DNA of 64,000 nt from Pseudomonas arsenicoxydans (GCF_006438915.1 NZ_RCZE01000011.1:202417-266416), one strand, 5' to 3'. Counted from the first letter of the stretch, positions 42,034 to 51,551 are shown. A program made the numbers and translations. The notes: generated from the letters alone by a model not told the origin.

Positions 42034-43179
42034 ATGGCACCTCACTGGATTTGGCAACAGCCCGACTGGCCGAATTTCACCTGGCAATCCGAACGCCTGA
42101 CGCCACTATTGCGTGAGTGCGTGCAGGCGCAAGGCCGGTTGATGGGCATGGCCAGTTCCGTGGACAGCTCACTCAGCGCACAGAGCGAACTGGATGCACT
42201 CTTACAAAACATCGTGACGTCTTCAGCCATCGAGGGTGAGCAGCTCAATGTGGGCTCGGTCCGCTCATCGCTGGCGCGGCGCCTGGGTCTGGAGGTCGTC
42301 GATGGCGATAAAGTCAGCCAACGCAGCGAAGGGCTGGCGCAGTTGATGCTCGACGTCACGCAACGCTTTGCACAACCGCTGACTCTGCCGCGATTGCTGG
42401 AATGGCATACATGGCTGTTTCCAGATCAGGACATGAATTTCGGCGCCCGCTCGATCCATGTCGGCGAGTTGCGTGGCGATGAACCGATGCAGGTGGTGTC
42501 CGGGCGGCTGGACAAACCGACCATTCACTTCGAAGCACCGCCACGCCTTGGGCTTGAACAGCAGCTCGATACATTTCTTGCCTGGTTTGCAGCCAGCCAG
42601 AAGCAGGACGGGCTCGACCCATTGCTGCGGGCCGGCATCGCACACTTCTGGTTCGTCACCTTGCACCCCTTTGACGACGGCAATGGTCGCCTCACGCGAA
42701 CCCTCACCGATCTGGCGCTGGCTCAGGGGGAGGCGCAGGCCATCCGGTTCTACGCCATGTCGGCGAGCATCCTTGAGGATCGCTCCGGTTATTACCGCGT
42801 GCTGGAAACCAGCCAGAAAAGCTCCACGGACATTACCGAGTGGCTGCAATGGTTTCTGCAAACCCTGCTGCGCAGCATGCAGCAGGCCATGACACGGATC
42901 GAAGCGGTACTGGGCAAGGCGCGGTTCTGGCAGGCGCACCGGGAGGCAAAACTGTCAGCCGAGCAGATCAAGGTACTGAACCGCTTGCTGGACGGTGGGG
43001 AGCGAGGCTTCGTGGACGGGATCAGCGCGGCTCAATATCAAGCCGTGGCAAAAGTATCGAAAGCCACCGCGACCCGTCATTTGGCAGAGTTGCTGGAGAA
43101 GGGTTGCCTGCATCGCCTGCCTGGCGGTGGGCGTAGTACTCGCTATCAAGTCAGCTATCCCGATGACTCAATACAATAA
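42034..43179 (+). CDS. Fic-family AMP-transferase with C-terminal winged helix
   Basis: 381 residues. Transfers AMP (or another nucleotide) to a protein hydroxyl. The catalytic motif HPFDDGNGRLTR is complete (HxFx[DE]GNGRxxR). An N-terminal inhibitory motif TSSAIEGEQL, of the (S/T)xxxE(G/N) type, suggests a self-inhibited class II Fic. The C-terminal 80 residues (AKVSKATATRHLAELLEKG, GGGRSTRYQV) form a winged helix. Start uncertain: ATG 42034, or GTG 42028 which is better spaced from the GGAG at 42018. Any start further upstream would lie in the palindromes. It is divergent from magA; target unknown. Confidence 0.92.
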   Translation: MAPHWIWQQPDWPNFTWQSERLTPLLRECVQAQGRLMGMASSVDSSLSAQSELDALLQNIVTSSAIEGEQLNVGSVRSSLARRLGLEVVDGDKVSQRSEGLAQLMLDVTQRFAQPLTLPRLLEWHTWLFPDQDMNFGARSIHVGELRGDEPMQVVSGRLDKPTIHFEAPPRLGLEQQLDTFLAWFAASQKQDGLDPLLRAGIAHFWFVTLHPFDDGNGRLTRTLTDLALAQGEAQAIRFYAMSASILEDRSGYYRVLETSQKSSTDITEWLQWFLQTLLRSMQQAMTRIEAVLGKARFWQAHREAKLSAEQIKVLNRLLDGGERGFVDGISAAQYQAVAKVSKATATRHLAELLEKGCLHRLPGGGRSTRYQVSYPDDSIQ

Positions 43180-43198
43180 ATCTGCGTCAACACCTACC

Positions 43199-43345
43199 TG
43201 TGGCGAGGGGGCTTGCCCCCGTTGGGTTGCGAAGCGACCCCAAATCCAGACACCGCATGTCTTCAGGCATACCGCATTCAGCGATTTGCGACTGCTTCGC
43301 AGCCGAACGGGGCGATGCGGCGGTCCGACAAGCCCCCTCGCCACA
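43199..43345. repeat. REP doublet with one arm interrupted
   Basis: The first copy (43199) is intact. The second reads ...AACGGGGC, then 16 extra bases, then AAGCCCCCTCGCCACA, so its palindrome is split near 43312-43328. Lies between the Fic gene and xseB. Confidence 0.85.
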
Positions 43346-43456
43346 GAGACGGTGCTCACGCCTGCAACTCACTGGCCGAAATGCCCGGCTCATTTGCCCA
43401 TAACCCCCATGTCTGCTAGTGTCGCGCCGGTTTAACGTCAACCGGAAATAGCCGCC

Positions 43457-43699
43457 ATGGCCCGCAAAAAAGCTGCACTGGATTTCGAACAATCTCTCGC
43501 TGACCTGCAAACGCTGGTGGAGCGTCTGGAGAACGGCGAACTGTCGCTGGAAGACTCGCTGACCGCTTTCGAGCAAGGCATCGGTCTGACCCGTGATTGC
43601 CAGGCGGCGCTGGCCCAGGCCGAGCAAAAGGTTCAAGTGCTGCTCGAGCGTGATGGCGAGTTGGCCGAGGAACCCTTCGACGCGGATCAGCCAGAATGA
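43457..43699 (+). CDS. xseB: Exodeoxyribonuclease VII small subunit
   Basis: 80 residues. Partner of XseA in single-strand DNA degradation. The family core DFEQSLADLQTLVERLENGE and LSLEDSLTAFEQGIGL is complete. The stop overlaps the ispA start by four bases (ATGA), the standard xseB-ispA-dxs arrangement. The xseA gene is not in the window. Confidence 0.95.
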   Translation: MARKKAALDFEQSLADLQTLVERLENGELSLEDSLTAFEQGIGLTRDCQAALAQAEQKVQVLLERDGELAEEPFDADQPE

Positions 43700-44583
43700 T
43701 TGCAGCGTATTCGGCGACCAGTCAGGCCCGTGTCAACGCGGCACTGGAGACCCTGTTCAACGCACCGAGCCCTGAGTTGGCGCGTCTGTACGAAGCCATG
43801 CGCTACAGCGTGATGAATGGCGGCAAACGCGTACGTCCATTGCTGGCTTACGCAGCCTGCGAAGCGCTGGGCGGCAAGGCCGAGCAAGCCAACGGCGCGG
43901 CCTGCGCGGTGGAGCTGATTCACGCGTATTCCCTGGTGCACGACGACTTGCCGGCCATGGACGACGACGATCTGCGTCGCGGTCAGCCGACGACGCACAA
44001 AAAATTCGATGAAGCCTGCGCCATCCTCGCCGGTGACGGCTTGCAGAGCCTGGCGTTCAGCGCCCTGCTCGACCCGAGTCTGAACGGGGCGGACGCCGAG
44101 ATCCGCCTGCAGATGGTCAGCGCCCTGGCCGTTGCGGCAGGCCCGGCGGGCATGGTCGGCGGTCAAGCCATCGACCTCGGTTCGGTCGGCCTCAAGCTCG
44201 ATCAAAAAGCCCTTGAGTACATGCACCGGCACAAGACCGGCGCGCTGATTGAAGTCAGCGTCAAACTCGGCGCCCTGGCCAGCGGCCGCGCGGAGAAGGA
44301 CGAGCTGAAGGCGTTGCAGACCTATGCACGGGCCATCGGCCTGGCGTTTCAGGTGCAGGACGACATTCTCGACGTTGAAAGCGATACCGAAACCCTCGGC
44401 AAACGCCAGGGTGCCGACATCGCTCGCGACAAACCGACCTACCCGGCCCTGCTCGGCCTCGACGCGGCCAAGGCTTACGCCCTGGAACTGCGCGATCAGG
44501 CCCTGCACGCGCTGCGACCGTTTGACGCGGCCGCCGAGCCCTTGCGCGACCTCGCCCGCTACATCGTCGACCGGCGTAGCTGA
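43696..44583 (+). CDS. ispA: (2E,6E)-farnesyl diphosphate synthase
   Basis: 295 residues. Condenses isopentenyl and dimethylallyl diphosphate to geranyl and farnesyl diphosphate. Both aspartate-rich motifs are present: LVHDDLPAMDDDDLRRG (first) and FQVQDDILDVESD (second). NGGKRVRPLL and GQAIDLGS are also typical. Coupled to xseB by a four-base overlap; 92 bases before dxs. Confidence 0.96.
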   Translation: MIAAYSATSQARVNAALETLFNAPSPELARLYEAMRYSVMNGGKRVRPLLAYAACEALGGKAEQANGAACAVELIHAYSLVHDDLPAMDDDDLRRGQPTTHKKFDEACAILAGDGLQSLAFSALLDPSLNGADAEIRLQMVSALAVAAGPAGMVGGQAIDLGSVGLKLDQKALEYMHRHKTGALIEVSVKLGALASGRAEKDELKALQTYARAIGLAFQVQDDILDVESDTETLGKRQGADIARDKPTYPALLGLDAAKAYALELRDQALHALRPFDAAAEPLRDLARYIVDRRS

Positions 44584-44675
44584 CAGCGTATCGGCCAAGT
44601 TAAAAGCAACGCGTGGGCAGGGGACGATGCATCAGGTAAACTGCCGCATCTTTTATACCTATAACGATTCGCCTG

Positions 44676-46574
44676 ATGCCCACGACGTTTCATGAGATTC
44701 CCCGCAAGCGCCCGACCACGCCCCTGCTCGACCGTGCCAACACGCCGGACGGCCTGCGCCGGTTAGGCGAAGCCGAGCTGGAAACCCTGGCCGATGAGTT
44801 GCGCCTGGAATTGCTCTACACGGTCGGTCAGACCGGCGGGCATTTCGGTGCCGGCCTGGGCGTCATCGAGCTGACCATCGCGTTGCATTACGTTTTCGAC
44901 ACCCCGGACGACCGGCTGGTGTGGGACGTGGGTCATCAGGCTTATCCGCACAAAATCCTCACCGGCCGTCGCGAGCGCATGGGCACCCTGCGCCAGAAGG
45001 ACGGCGTCGCCGCCTTCCCGCGCCGTTCCGAGAGCGAGTACGACACCTTTGGCGTCGGCCACTCCAGCACCTCGATCAGCGCTGCGCTGGGCATGGCCAT
45101 TGCCGCCCGCCTGCAAAACAGTGATCGCAAGGCGATTGCCGTGATCGGCGACGGCGCGTTGACCGCCGGCATGGCCTTCGAGGCGCTGAACCACGCGCCG
45201 GAAGTGAACGCCAACATGCTGGTGATCCTCAACGACAACGACATGTCGATCTCGCGCAACGTCGGTGGTCTGTCGAATTACCTGGCGAAGATCCTTTCCA
45301 GCCGCACGTACGCCAGCATGCGTGAAGGCAGCAAAAAGGTCCTGTCGCGCCTGCCCGGCGCCTGGGAAATCGCTCGTCGCACTGAAGAATACGCAAAAGG
45401 CATGCTGGTTCCCGGCACGCTGTTCGAAGAGTTGGGCTGGAATTACATCGGTCCTATCGACGGCCACGACCTGCCGACCTTGATCGCGACGTTGCGTAAC
45501 ATGCGTGACCTCAAAGGCCCGCAGTTCCTGCACGTCGTCACCAAGAAAGGCAAAGGCTTCGCCCCGGCGGAAGTCGACCCGATCGGTTACCACGCGATCA
45601 CCAAGCTCGAACCGCTGGACGCACCGGCCGCCGCCCCGAAAAAGGCCAGCGGACCGAAGTATTCCGGTGTGTTCGGCGAATGGCTGTGCGACATGGCCGC
45701 GTCCGATCCGCGCCTGGTCGGGATTACACCGGCCATGAAGGAAGGCTCCGACCTGGTAGCGTTCAGCGAGCGTTTCCCACTGCGCTACTTCGACGTGGCG
45801 ATTGCCGAGCAACACGCCGTGACCCTCGCCGCCGGCATGGCCTGCGAAGGCGCGAAACCAGTGGTGGCGATTTATTCGACGTTCCTGCAACGCGGCTACG
45901 ACCAATTGATTCATGACGTCGCGGTGCAAAATCTCGACGTATTGTTCGCAATCGACCGCGCCGGGCTGGTGGGCGAAGACGGCCCGACACACGCGGGTAG
46001 CTTCGACCTGTCGTTCCTGCGCTGCATCCCCGGCATGCTGGTGATGACCCCGAGCGACGAAAACGAACTGCGCAAGATGCTCACCACCGGTCATCTGTAC
46101 AACGGCCCGGCGGCGGTGCGTTACCCGCGCGGCGCGGGTCCAAATGCGACTATCGAGAAAGACCTGCAACCGATTGAAATCGGCAAAGGCATTGTTCGTC
46201 GTCAGGGCAGCAAAGTCGCTTTGCTGGTGTTCGGCGTACAACTGGCCGAAGCGCTGAAAGTCGCCGAGACGCTGGATGCGACGGTGGTCGATATGCGTTT
46301 CGTCAAACCGCTGGATGAAGCGCTGGTTCGCGAGATCGCCGCAAGTCATGAGCTACTGGTGACCGTCGAAGAAAACGCGATCATGGGCGGCGCCGGCGGC
46401 GCGGTCAGCGAATTCCTCGCCCGCGAGAACATCCTCAAGTCGGTACTGCACCTGGGCTTGCCAGACCTCTACGTCGAACACGCCAAGCCTGCGCAGATGC
46501 TGGCCGAGTGCGGGCTGGACGAGGCCGGGATCGAAGCGGCGGTGCGTGAGCGCCTGCAACTGCTGAACCTCTAA
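44676..46574 (+). CDS. dxs: 1-deoxy-D-xylulose-5-phosphate synthase
   Basis: 632 residues. First enzyme of the MEP isoprenoid pathway, also feeding thiamine and pyridoxal synthesis. The thiamine-diphosphate motif reads GDGALTAGMAFEALN...NDNDMSIS. Other marks are GQTGGHFGAGLGVIELT, VWDVGHQAYPHKIL, AIAEQHAVTLAAG and DRAGLVGEDGPTHAG. Full length for Dxs. Third gene of the xseB-ispA-dxs group; a palindromic repeat follows. Confidence 0.97.
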   Translation: MPTTFHEIPRKRPTTPLLDRANTPDGLRRLGEAELETLADELRLELLYTVGQTGGHFGAGLGVIELTIALHYVFDTPDDRLVWDVGHQAYPHKILTGRRERMGTLRQKDGVAAFPRRSESEYDTFGVGHSSTSISAALGMAIAARLQNSDRKAIAVIGDGALTAGMAFEALNHAPEVNANMLVILNDNDMSISRNVGGLSNYLAKILSSRTYASMREGSKKVLSRLPGAWEIARRTEEYAKGMLVPGTLFEELGWNYIGPIDGHDLPTLIATLRNMRDLKGPQFLHVVTKKGKGFAPAEVDPIGYHAITKLEPLDAPAAAPKKASGPKYSGVFGEWLCDMAASDPRLVGITPAMKEGSDLVAFSERFPLRYFDVAIAEQHAVTLAAGMACEGAKPVVAIYSTFLQRGYDQLIHDVAVQNLDVLFAIDRAGLVGEDGPTHAGSFDLSFLRCIPGMLVMTPSDENELRKMLTTGHLYNGPAAVRYPRGAGPNATIEKDLQPIEIGKGIVRRQGSKVALLVFGVQLAEALKVAETLDATVVDMRFVKPLDEALVREIAASHELLVTVEENAIMGGAGGAVSEFLARENILKSVLHLGLPDLYVEHAKPAQMLAECGLDEAGIEAAVRERLQLLNL

Positions 46575-46599
46575 ACCTCAGACTTATGCAAACCCCCTT

Positions 46600-46688
46600 G
46601 TGGGAGCGGGCTTGCTCGCGAATGCGGTAGATCAGTCGCCATCAATGTTGACTGACACACCGCATTCGCGAGCAAGCCCGCTCCCACA
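46600..46688. repeat. REP doublet (GGGAGCGGGCTTGCTCGCG class)
   Basis: TGTGGGAGCGGGCTTGCTCG at 46600 is mirrored at 46663-46688, with AATGCGGT and ACCGCATT extending the pairing inward. Located between dxs and the TonB receptor gene. Confidence 0.92.
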
Positions 46689-46727
46689 TTTGATTTGTGC
46701 TTACCCCGAAATACCACGGACTTCCCG

Positions 46728-48611
46728 ATGAAACTCTCCCCCCTCGCCCTGACGCTGACCCTGCTGCCGGCCGGCCAGTTGCTGGCCGACACCTTCGAAC
46801 GCGATCAAGCGTTGAAACTGCCCGACGTGCTGATCACCGCCAACCGCCAGGTCGAAGCGCGCAACGACAGCAGCGCCGCCAACACAGTGTTCACCCGCGA
46901 AGACATCGACCGTCTGCAACCGAACAGCATCACCGACCTGCTCAACCGGGTGCCGGGCGTGCAAGTCGCGCAAACCGGTGGGCGCGGCAGTCTGCCGGGG
47001 GTTTACATCCGTGGCACCCAGTCGGCGCAGAGCCTGGTACTGGTTGATGGCCAGCGCATCGGCAATTCGACCTCGGGCGACAGCAACCTGCAGCACATCA
47101 ACATCGAACAGGTCGAGCGCGTGGAAGTGTTGCGCGGCTCCCGTTCGGTGATTTATGGCAGCGATGCGATTGGCGGGGTGATTCAGATCTTCACCCGCCG
47201 TGGCGACGAGCAAGGTCTGCAACCACGGATGCACGTGGGGTTTGGCAGCAACCAGACCTGGGAGCGCAGCCTTGGCTTGTCCGGCGGTGATGAGAAAACC
47301 CGCTTCAACCTTGGCGCCAGCCTCAATGAAACCGCCGGGATCAATCGCACGCACGAGTCCTATCCCAGCGACAGCGATCATGATGAATACCGCAACCAAT
47401 CGGTCAGTTTCAGCGTCAGCCACGCGCTCACCGATGACCTGGAAATCGGCGCCAATGTCCTGGATAACCGGGGAAAGAGCGAGTTCGATAATCCGTTCGG
47501 CCGCTTCGACACCACCACCTTCGAGTCTGTCCAGCAGCAGCCTTACAGTGATTTCGAGGTGAGCAGCGTCAGCAGCTATGTCGATGCGCGGGTTAACGAT
47601 ATCTGGAAGACTCGCGTCGAATTCGGCCACAGCGAAAACCGCGAGAAGACCCTCGACAAGCTCAGCGATGAACGCAGTGTCTTCAACACCTACCGCGACT
47701 CGGTGAACTGGCAGAACGACCTGACGCTCAACGACCGCAATAGCCTGCTTGTGGGCGGCGACTGGTACGAAGACCGAATCAACAGCAGCACAGCGTTCGA
47801 TGAAGACAGCCGCTGGAACCGTGCAGCGTTTATCCAGCATCACTATCGGGCGGACAGTTTTTCCACTGAGCTGCGTCTTCGTCACGACGAGAATCAGCAG
47901 TTCGGTGGCCAGAACAGCTGGAGCGGCACCCTCACCTTGCCGGTGAACCCGGACAACGACGTGCTGCTGACCTACAGCGAAGGCTTTCGCGCACCAACCT
48001 TCAATGACTTGTACTACCCGGATTTCAGCAACCCGGACCTGAAACCTGAAACCTCGAAAAGCTATGAACTGCAATGGCGCAGCCAACTAACCGAAAACAG
48101 TCGCCTGGAAGCTTCGCTGTACCGTACCGACCTCGAAGACGCGATTATTTTTGGCAGCAACTCGCGGCCAGAGAACGTGGCGTCGGCACGGATCAACGGT
48201 TTCGAAACCGCCCTGAAACAGGAGCTGTTCGGCTGGCAGAGCAACCTTGGCGTGGCGATCATCGACCCGCGCGACCGCGATACTGGCCATACCCTGGCCC
48301 GTCGTGCACGAAGGACGTTGAGCCTGGATCTGGATCGACAATTTGATCGCCTGGGCCTCGGCGCCAGTTGGCAAGCGGTCAGCAGCAGCTATGACGACTT
48401 GAACAATCAACAGCCGCTGGGTGGCTATGCCTTGTTGGGGTTGCGCAGCAGCTGGGAGCTAGACCGTGAGATCAAGCTGGAGCTGAAGCTCGATAACCTG
48501 CTGGATAAAGGCTATAGCCGGGCGCTGTATAGCCATGATGGCAGTGAGTACGGGTATCGCGAGGAAGGTCGGGCGTTGATGGTTGGGGTGACCTGGACAC
48601 CCGAAATCTGA
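46728..48611 (+). CDS. btuB: TonB-dependent cobalamin receptor (BtuB-like)
   Basis: 627 residues. Signal peptide MKLSPLALTLTLLPAGQLLA, then the TonB box region LPDVLITANRQVEARND. The plug domain (SITDLLNRVPGVQVAQTGG, VYIRGTQSAQSLVLVDGQR, QVERVEVLRGSRSVIYGSDA) is followed by a 22-strand-type barrel ending in TWTPEI. It imports vitamin B12 across the outer membrane; the assignment rests on plug similarity and the adjacent BtuF-like gene. Start set at the ATG of the signal peptide. No cobalamin riboswitch fits in the 153 bases upstream, which hold a REP doublet. Confidence 0.85.
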   Translation: MKLSPLALTLTLLPAGQLLADTFERDQALKLPDVLITANRQVEARNDSSAANTVFTREDIDRLQPNSITDLLNRVPGVQVAQTGGRGSLPGVYIRGTQSAQSLVLVDGQRIGNSTSGDSNLQHINIEQVERVEVLRGSRSVIYGSDAIGGVIQIFTRRGDEQGLQPRMHVGFGSNQTWERSLGLSGGDEKTRFNLGASLNETAGINRTHESYPSDSDHDEYRNQSVSFSVSHALTDDLEIGANVLDNRGKSEFDNPFGRFDTTTFESVQQQPYSDFEVSSVSSYVDARVNDIWKTRVEFGHSENREKTLDKLSDERSVFNTYRDSVNWQNDLTLNDRNSLLVGGDWYEDRINSSTAFDEDSRWNRAAFIQHHYRADSFSTELRLRHDENQQFGGQNSWSGTLTLPVNPDNDVLLTYSEGFRAPTFNDLYYPDFSNPDLKPETSKSYELQWRSQLTENSRLEASLYRTDLEDAIIFGSNSRPENVASARINGFETALKQELFGWQSNLGVAIIDPRDRDTGHTLARRARRTLSLDLDRQFDRLGLGASWQAVSSSYDDLNNQQPLGGYALLGLRSSWELDREIKLELKLDNLLDKGYSRALYSHDGSEYGYREEGRALMVGVTWTPEI

Positions 48612-48642
48612 TCTGAAATTTGTGGTGATTGGGCCGGCCTCT

Positions 48643-48718
48643 TCGCGAGCAAGCCCGCTCCCACAGGGGTGTTGTGGCGCTCACAAATCCAATGTGGGAG
48701 CGGGCTTGCTCGCGAAGG
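48643..48718. repeat. REP doublet (GGGAGCGGGCTTGCTCGCG class)
   Basis: Inverted copies TTCGCGAGCAAGCCCGCTCC and its complement between the convergent btuB and BtuF-like genes. Confidence 0.92.
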
Positions 48719-48731
48719 CCGCACCTGGGTA

Positions 48732-49532
48732 TCACTGGTCCGGTGCGATAAGCTGGCAAAGCTTGGCCGTCGCCTCGACCATCTGCCCACTCGGCCGTTC
48801 CAGCCCCTTGTCCGTCACCAGCAGCAATTGCCCCCGCGCCACCGCCGCCACCTGCGGCCACGCCTTCCACGCCTCGAGCTGCGCCTGATCACTGGCCAGA
48901 ATCACCTCGGGATTACGCTGCAACACTGCCTCGACACTGACCTGCGGCGCCGGCAATGACTGGTCGGCAAACACGTTGCGCGCCCCACAGACTTCCAGCG
49001 CATCACTGATGATCTGCCCTCCACCCACGGTGTACAGCGGCCGATCCCAGACCTGATAAAACACCCGCAACGGCTCATCCCTTCGATAGCGCTGACGCAG
49101 GTTATCGAGTTTTTGCCGCAGGCCGGTAGCCAACGTCACGCCCCGTTCGGGCCGGCCGAGTTGCGTGGCGATGGCTTCGATTTGTGCCGCAAGTTGGTCG
49201 AGGGTGTGCGGTTCGGCGACGAACGTGGGAATGTTCAAGTGCTTGAGCTGCTCACGTTGAGCCGGGCCAACGCTGCCCGGCCAGAGCAGCAGCAAATCGG
49301 GTTTGAGACTGAGCAAACGCTCCATGTCCAACTGACCATAGCGGCCAACGGAAGGAAGGTCTTTGAGTTCGGCCGGACGCTCACCGGCATCCAGCACCCC
49401 GACCAGCAGGTCGGCTGAACCCAGTTCAACCACGATTTCAGAGAGAGACGGCGCGAGACTGACGACCCGTTCGACGGCCACCGCCGAGCCGCTGGCGGCC
49501 AACAGTAAAACCGCCAGCCAGGCCCGACGCAT
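48732..49532 (-). CDS. Cobalamin-binding periplasmic protein (BtuF-like)
   Basis: 266 residues with a signal peptide (MRRAWLAVLLLAASGSAVA). It has the class III binding-protein fold marks RVVSLAPSLSEIVVELG, LPSVGRYGQLDMERLLSLKPDLLLL, and YTVGGGQIISDALEVCGARN. It is expected to hand B12 from BtuB to an ABC importer; BtuCD are not in the window. Its start overlaps the stop of the small membrane protein gene (TGATG). Confidence 0.88.
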   Translation of the reverse strand: MRRAWLAVLLLAASGSAVAVERVVSLAPSLSEIVVELGSADLLVGVLDAGERPAELKDLPSVGRYGQLDMERLLSLKPDLLLLWPGSVGPAQREQLKHLNIPTFVAEPHTLDQLAAQIEAIATQLGRPERGVTLATGLRQKLDNLRQRYRRDEPLRVFYQVWDRPLYTVGGGQIISDALEVCGARNVFADQSLPAPQVSVEAVLQRNPEVILASDQAQLEAWKAWPQVAAVARGQLLLVTDKGLERPSGQMVEATAKLCQLIAPDQ

Positions 49533-49951
49533 CAGCCGAGTTGACGCGGAATACGGTAGAGGTAGAACAGCACCGTGGTCGACAACGCCAGCAGCACCAA
49601 CGGTACGGCTTCGAGGCCGACGAACACCGCCAGCGCACCAATCCAGGCCGGCAATGCAGCCGCCAGGAACGCGGTACGTCGCTTGGCGGCCAGGACGATC
49701 CAGGCGGCGGGTTCTTCAGGTGTATCGAGGGCTTTTTGCGTAGCGATCAGCGCGTGCTTGTAGCCACCGAAAAACTTCAGGCTGACAAACATCGACGCCA
49801 CACCGACGATAAACAACGGCATCGCCAGCACCGGCAGAATCGCCTCGCCCTGGCCGAACACGCCATTGATCACGAACAGCGGCAACAAGGCCAGCGCCAG
49901 GTATTGCCACCAACTGAACGACAACCGCCGCCGAACCTGACCGCGGGTCAC
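49532..49951 (-). CDS. Small multi-spanning membrane protein, function unknown
   Basis: 139 residues with four hydrophobic segments (WQYLALALLPLFVINGVFG, ILPVLAMPLFIVGVASMFV, AALPAWIGALAVFVGLEA, LVLLALSTTVLFYLY). I do not recognise a family; homologues are often labelled MFS transporter although the length rules that out. It overlaps ribA upstream (ATGA) and the BtuF-like gene downstream, so it is translated as part of a ribA-membrane protein-btuF transcript. Confidence 0.8.
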   Translation of the reverse strand: MTRGQVRRRLSFSWWQYLALALLPLFVINGVFGQGEAILPVLAMPLFIVGVASMFVSLKFFGGYKHALIATQKALDTPEEPAAWIVLAAKRRTAFLAAALPAWIGALAVFVGLEAVPLVLLALSTTVLFYLYRIPRQLG

Positions 49952-50565
49952 GCCCGATCCGCCTCGCCCTGATGCTCGTTGCCCATCATGTGGTCGAGCT
50001 TGCTGGCCTTGGTAGCCAAGTAGAGTTTGTTGTGCGGGTTGTGGCCGGTGTGCAGCGGCACGCGCTCGGCGACCACGATGCCCATGTCGGTCAAGGCTTT
50101 GACCTTGCGCGGGTTGTTGGTCATCAGGCGCAGGGATTTCACGCCCAGGTGCTCAAGCATCGGCAGGCACATGGCGTAATCACGCTGGTCGGCAGCAAAG
50201 CCCAGGCGCTCGTTGGCTTCAACGGTGTCGGCGCCGCCGTCCTGCAACTCATAGGCACGGATCTTATTCAGCAAGCCGATACCACGGCCTTCCTGACGCA
50301 AGTACAGCAACACGCCACGGCCTTCACGGGCGATGGCCTGCAACGCGGCTTCAAGTTGCGAGCCGCAGTCGCAACGCTGGCTGAACAAGGCATCGCCCGT
50401 CAGGCATTCGGAGTGCAACCGGCCGAGCACCGGGGCACCGTCGGCGAACTCACCCAGGCTCAGCACCACGTGCTCGCGCCCGTTTTCTTCATCGAGAAAG
50501 CCGTGCATGGTGAATTGCGCAAAAGGCGTTGGCAGCTTGGAAGCGGCGACGAAAACGACAGGCAC
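49948..50565 (-). CDS. ribA: GTP cyclohydrolase II
   Basis: 205 residues. Opens GTP to the first riboflavin precursor. The zinc site is intact: SECLTGDALFSQRCDCGSQL. RQEGRGIGLLNKIRAYELQD and TNNPRKVKALTDMGI are also conserved. The start is taken as GTG 50565 (reading MPVVFVAASKLPTPF), eleven bases after AGGAGC; the upstream in-frame extension is unsupported. This gene supplies the activity missing from the degenerate C-terminal half of RibBA at 54104. Confidence 0.95.
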   Translation of the reverse strand: MPVVFVAASKLPTPFAQFTMHGFLDEENGREHVVLSLGEFADGAPVLGRLHSECLTGDALFSQRCDCGSQLEAALQAIAREGRGVLLYLRQEGRGIGLLNKIRAYELQDGGADTVEANERLGFAADQRDYAMCLPMLEHLGVKSLRLMTNNPRKVKALTDMGIVVAERVPLHTGHNPHNKLYLATKASKLDHMMGNEHQGEADRA

Positions 50566-50696
50566 CGGTGTGCTCCTGATCAATAAGTACTGGAGATTCG
50601 CAGACGCGGCATTGTAACAGCAGGTTCCTACAGACGCTTAGGCTGAATTGTGGGGCATAACGATCAAAATGTTAGATCTCAGCCCCACCCTGTCCC

Positions 50697-50786
50697 TGTA
50701 GGAGTGAGCCTGCTCGCGATAGCGGTGTCACAGCCCACATCTGTGTTGACTGACACGGCCTCATCGCGAGCAGGCTCACTCCTACA
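50697..50786. repeat. Palindrome of the TGTAGGAGTGAGCCTGCTCG class
   Basis: Inverted copies starting at 50697 and ending at 50786, with GTGTCA and TGACAC pairing inside. It fills most of the 236-bp gap between ribA and the solute-binding protein gene. Confidence 0.9.
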
Positions 50787-50801
50787 GGGGATCGGTGTCA
50801 G

Positions 50802-51530
50802 TCAATCGAACGGGTAAGGCTGTTTCCAGCGTTCGAAGATGGGTTTCAGTGCGCCGTTTTTTACCAACAGGTCCATGCGCTGGTCGAACAACGCCATCAA
50901 CGTTCGGGCCTTGGGCGTATTGGCGAAGCACAGGTACAGCGGCAATTCAGCGATATGCGTGCGACGGAACTGGGCAGGATCCTTGGCCCGTTTGAGGACG
51001 TAATCGATCTCGGTCAGCGCGTCGATGTAATAGTCGGCGCGGTTGTGGGTCAGCATCGACAAAATACCGGTGCGCCGCACGACCTCGTTATAGCGCTGCA
51101 CGTCAGGCAGGTACTTCTGGTACTCATAACCGCGAACCCAGGCCAGTCGATAGCTGCCGAGAGTCCGCGGGTTCGGTGCCGGATTACTGGCAAGGCCCAG
51201 GGCGTAGATGTGATCGGTATCGAAATACCAGCGTGGATAAAGCACCTCGCTGACTTCGTCACGATAGGAACCGACACAGGCATCCACTTCACCGCGCTGG
51301 GCCAGGCCCACGGCGCGGGTATAAGGTTCGGTGCGGATGTCCAGTTTGACTCCGGCCGGCTCGAAGATCGCCCGCAACACGTCCCAGCCCAGGCCATGCC
51401 CGTCAGCGGCGGTGTAGTCTTCCCATTCTTCGCTGGCCAGATGAATCACCGATGGCGTCGGCGCTGCTTCCCCCGCCAGGGCGAGGGAACAAACCATTGC
51501 GAAAAAAACCGCCAACCAGCGCCGAGCCAT
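50802..51530 (-). CDS. Periplasmic amino-acid-type solute-binding protein
   Basis: 242 residues with a signal peptide (MARRWLAVFFAMVCSLALA). It is a family 3 (PBPb) binding domain: HLASEEWEDYTAADGHGLGW, IRTEPYTRAVGLAQRGEVDAC and VVRRTGILSMLTHNRADYYI. No ABC permease or ATPase is adjacent, so it may be an orphan receptor subunit. Ligand unknown. It is 22 bases downstream of pgpA on the same strand. Confidence 0.85.
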   Translation of the reverse strand: MARRWLAVFFAMVCSLALAGEAAPTPSVIHLASEEWEDYTAADGHGLGWDVLRAIFEPAGVKLDIRTEPYTRAVGLAQRGEVDACVGSYRDEVSEVLYPRWYFDTDHIYALGLASNPAPNPRTLGSYRLAWVRGYEYQKYLPDVQRYNEVVRRTGILSMLTHNRADYYIDALTEIDYVLKRAKDPAQFRRTHIAELPLYLCFANTPKARTLMALFDQRMDLLVKNGALKPIFERWKQPYPFD

Positions 51531-51551
51531 CCCAGTCCCCTGCTTCGCCCG

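Noticed and set aside
44763..46349. 528-codon open frame opposite dxs
   Set aside because: Antisense shadow; dxs is unmistakable on the plus strand.
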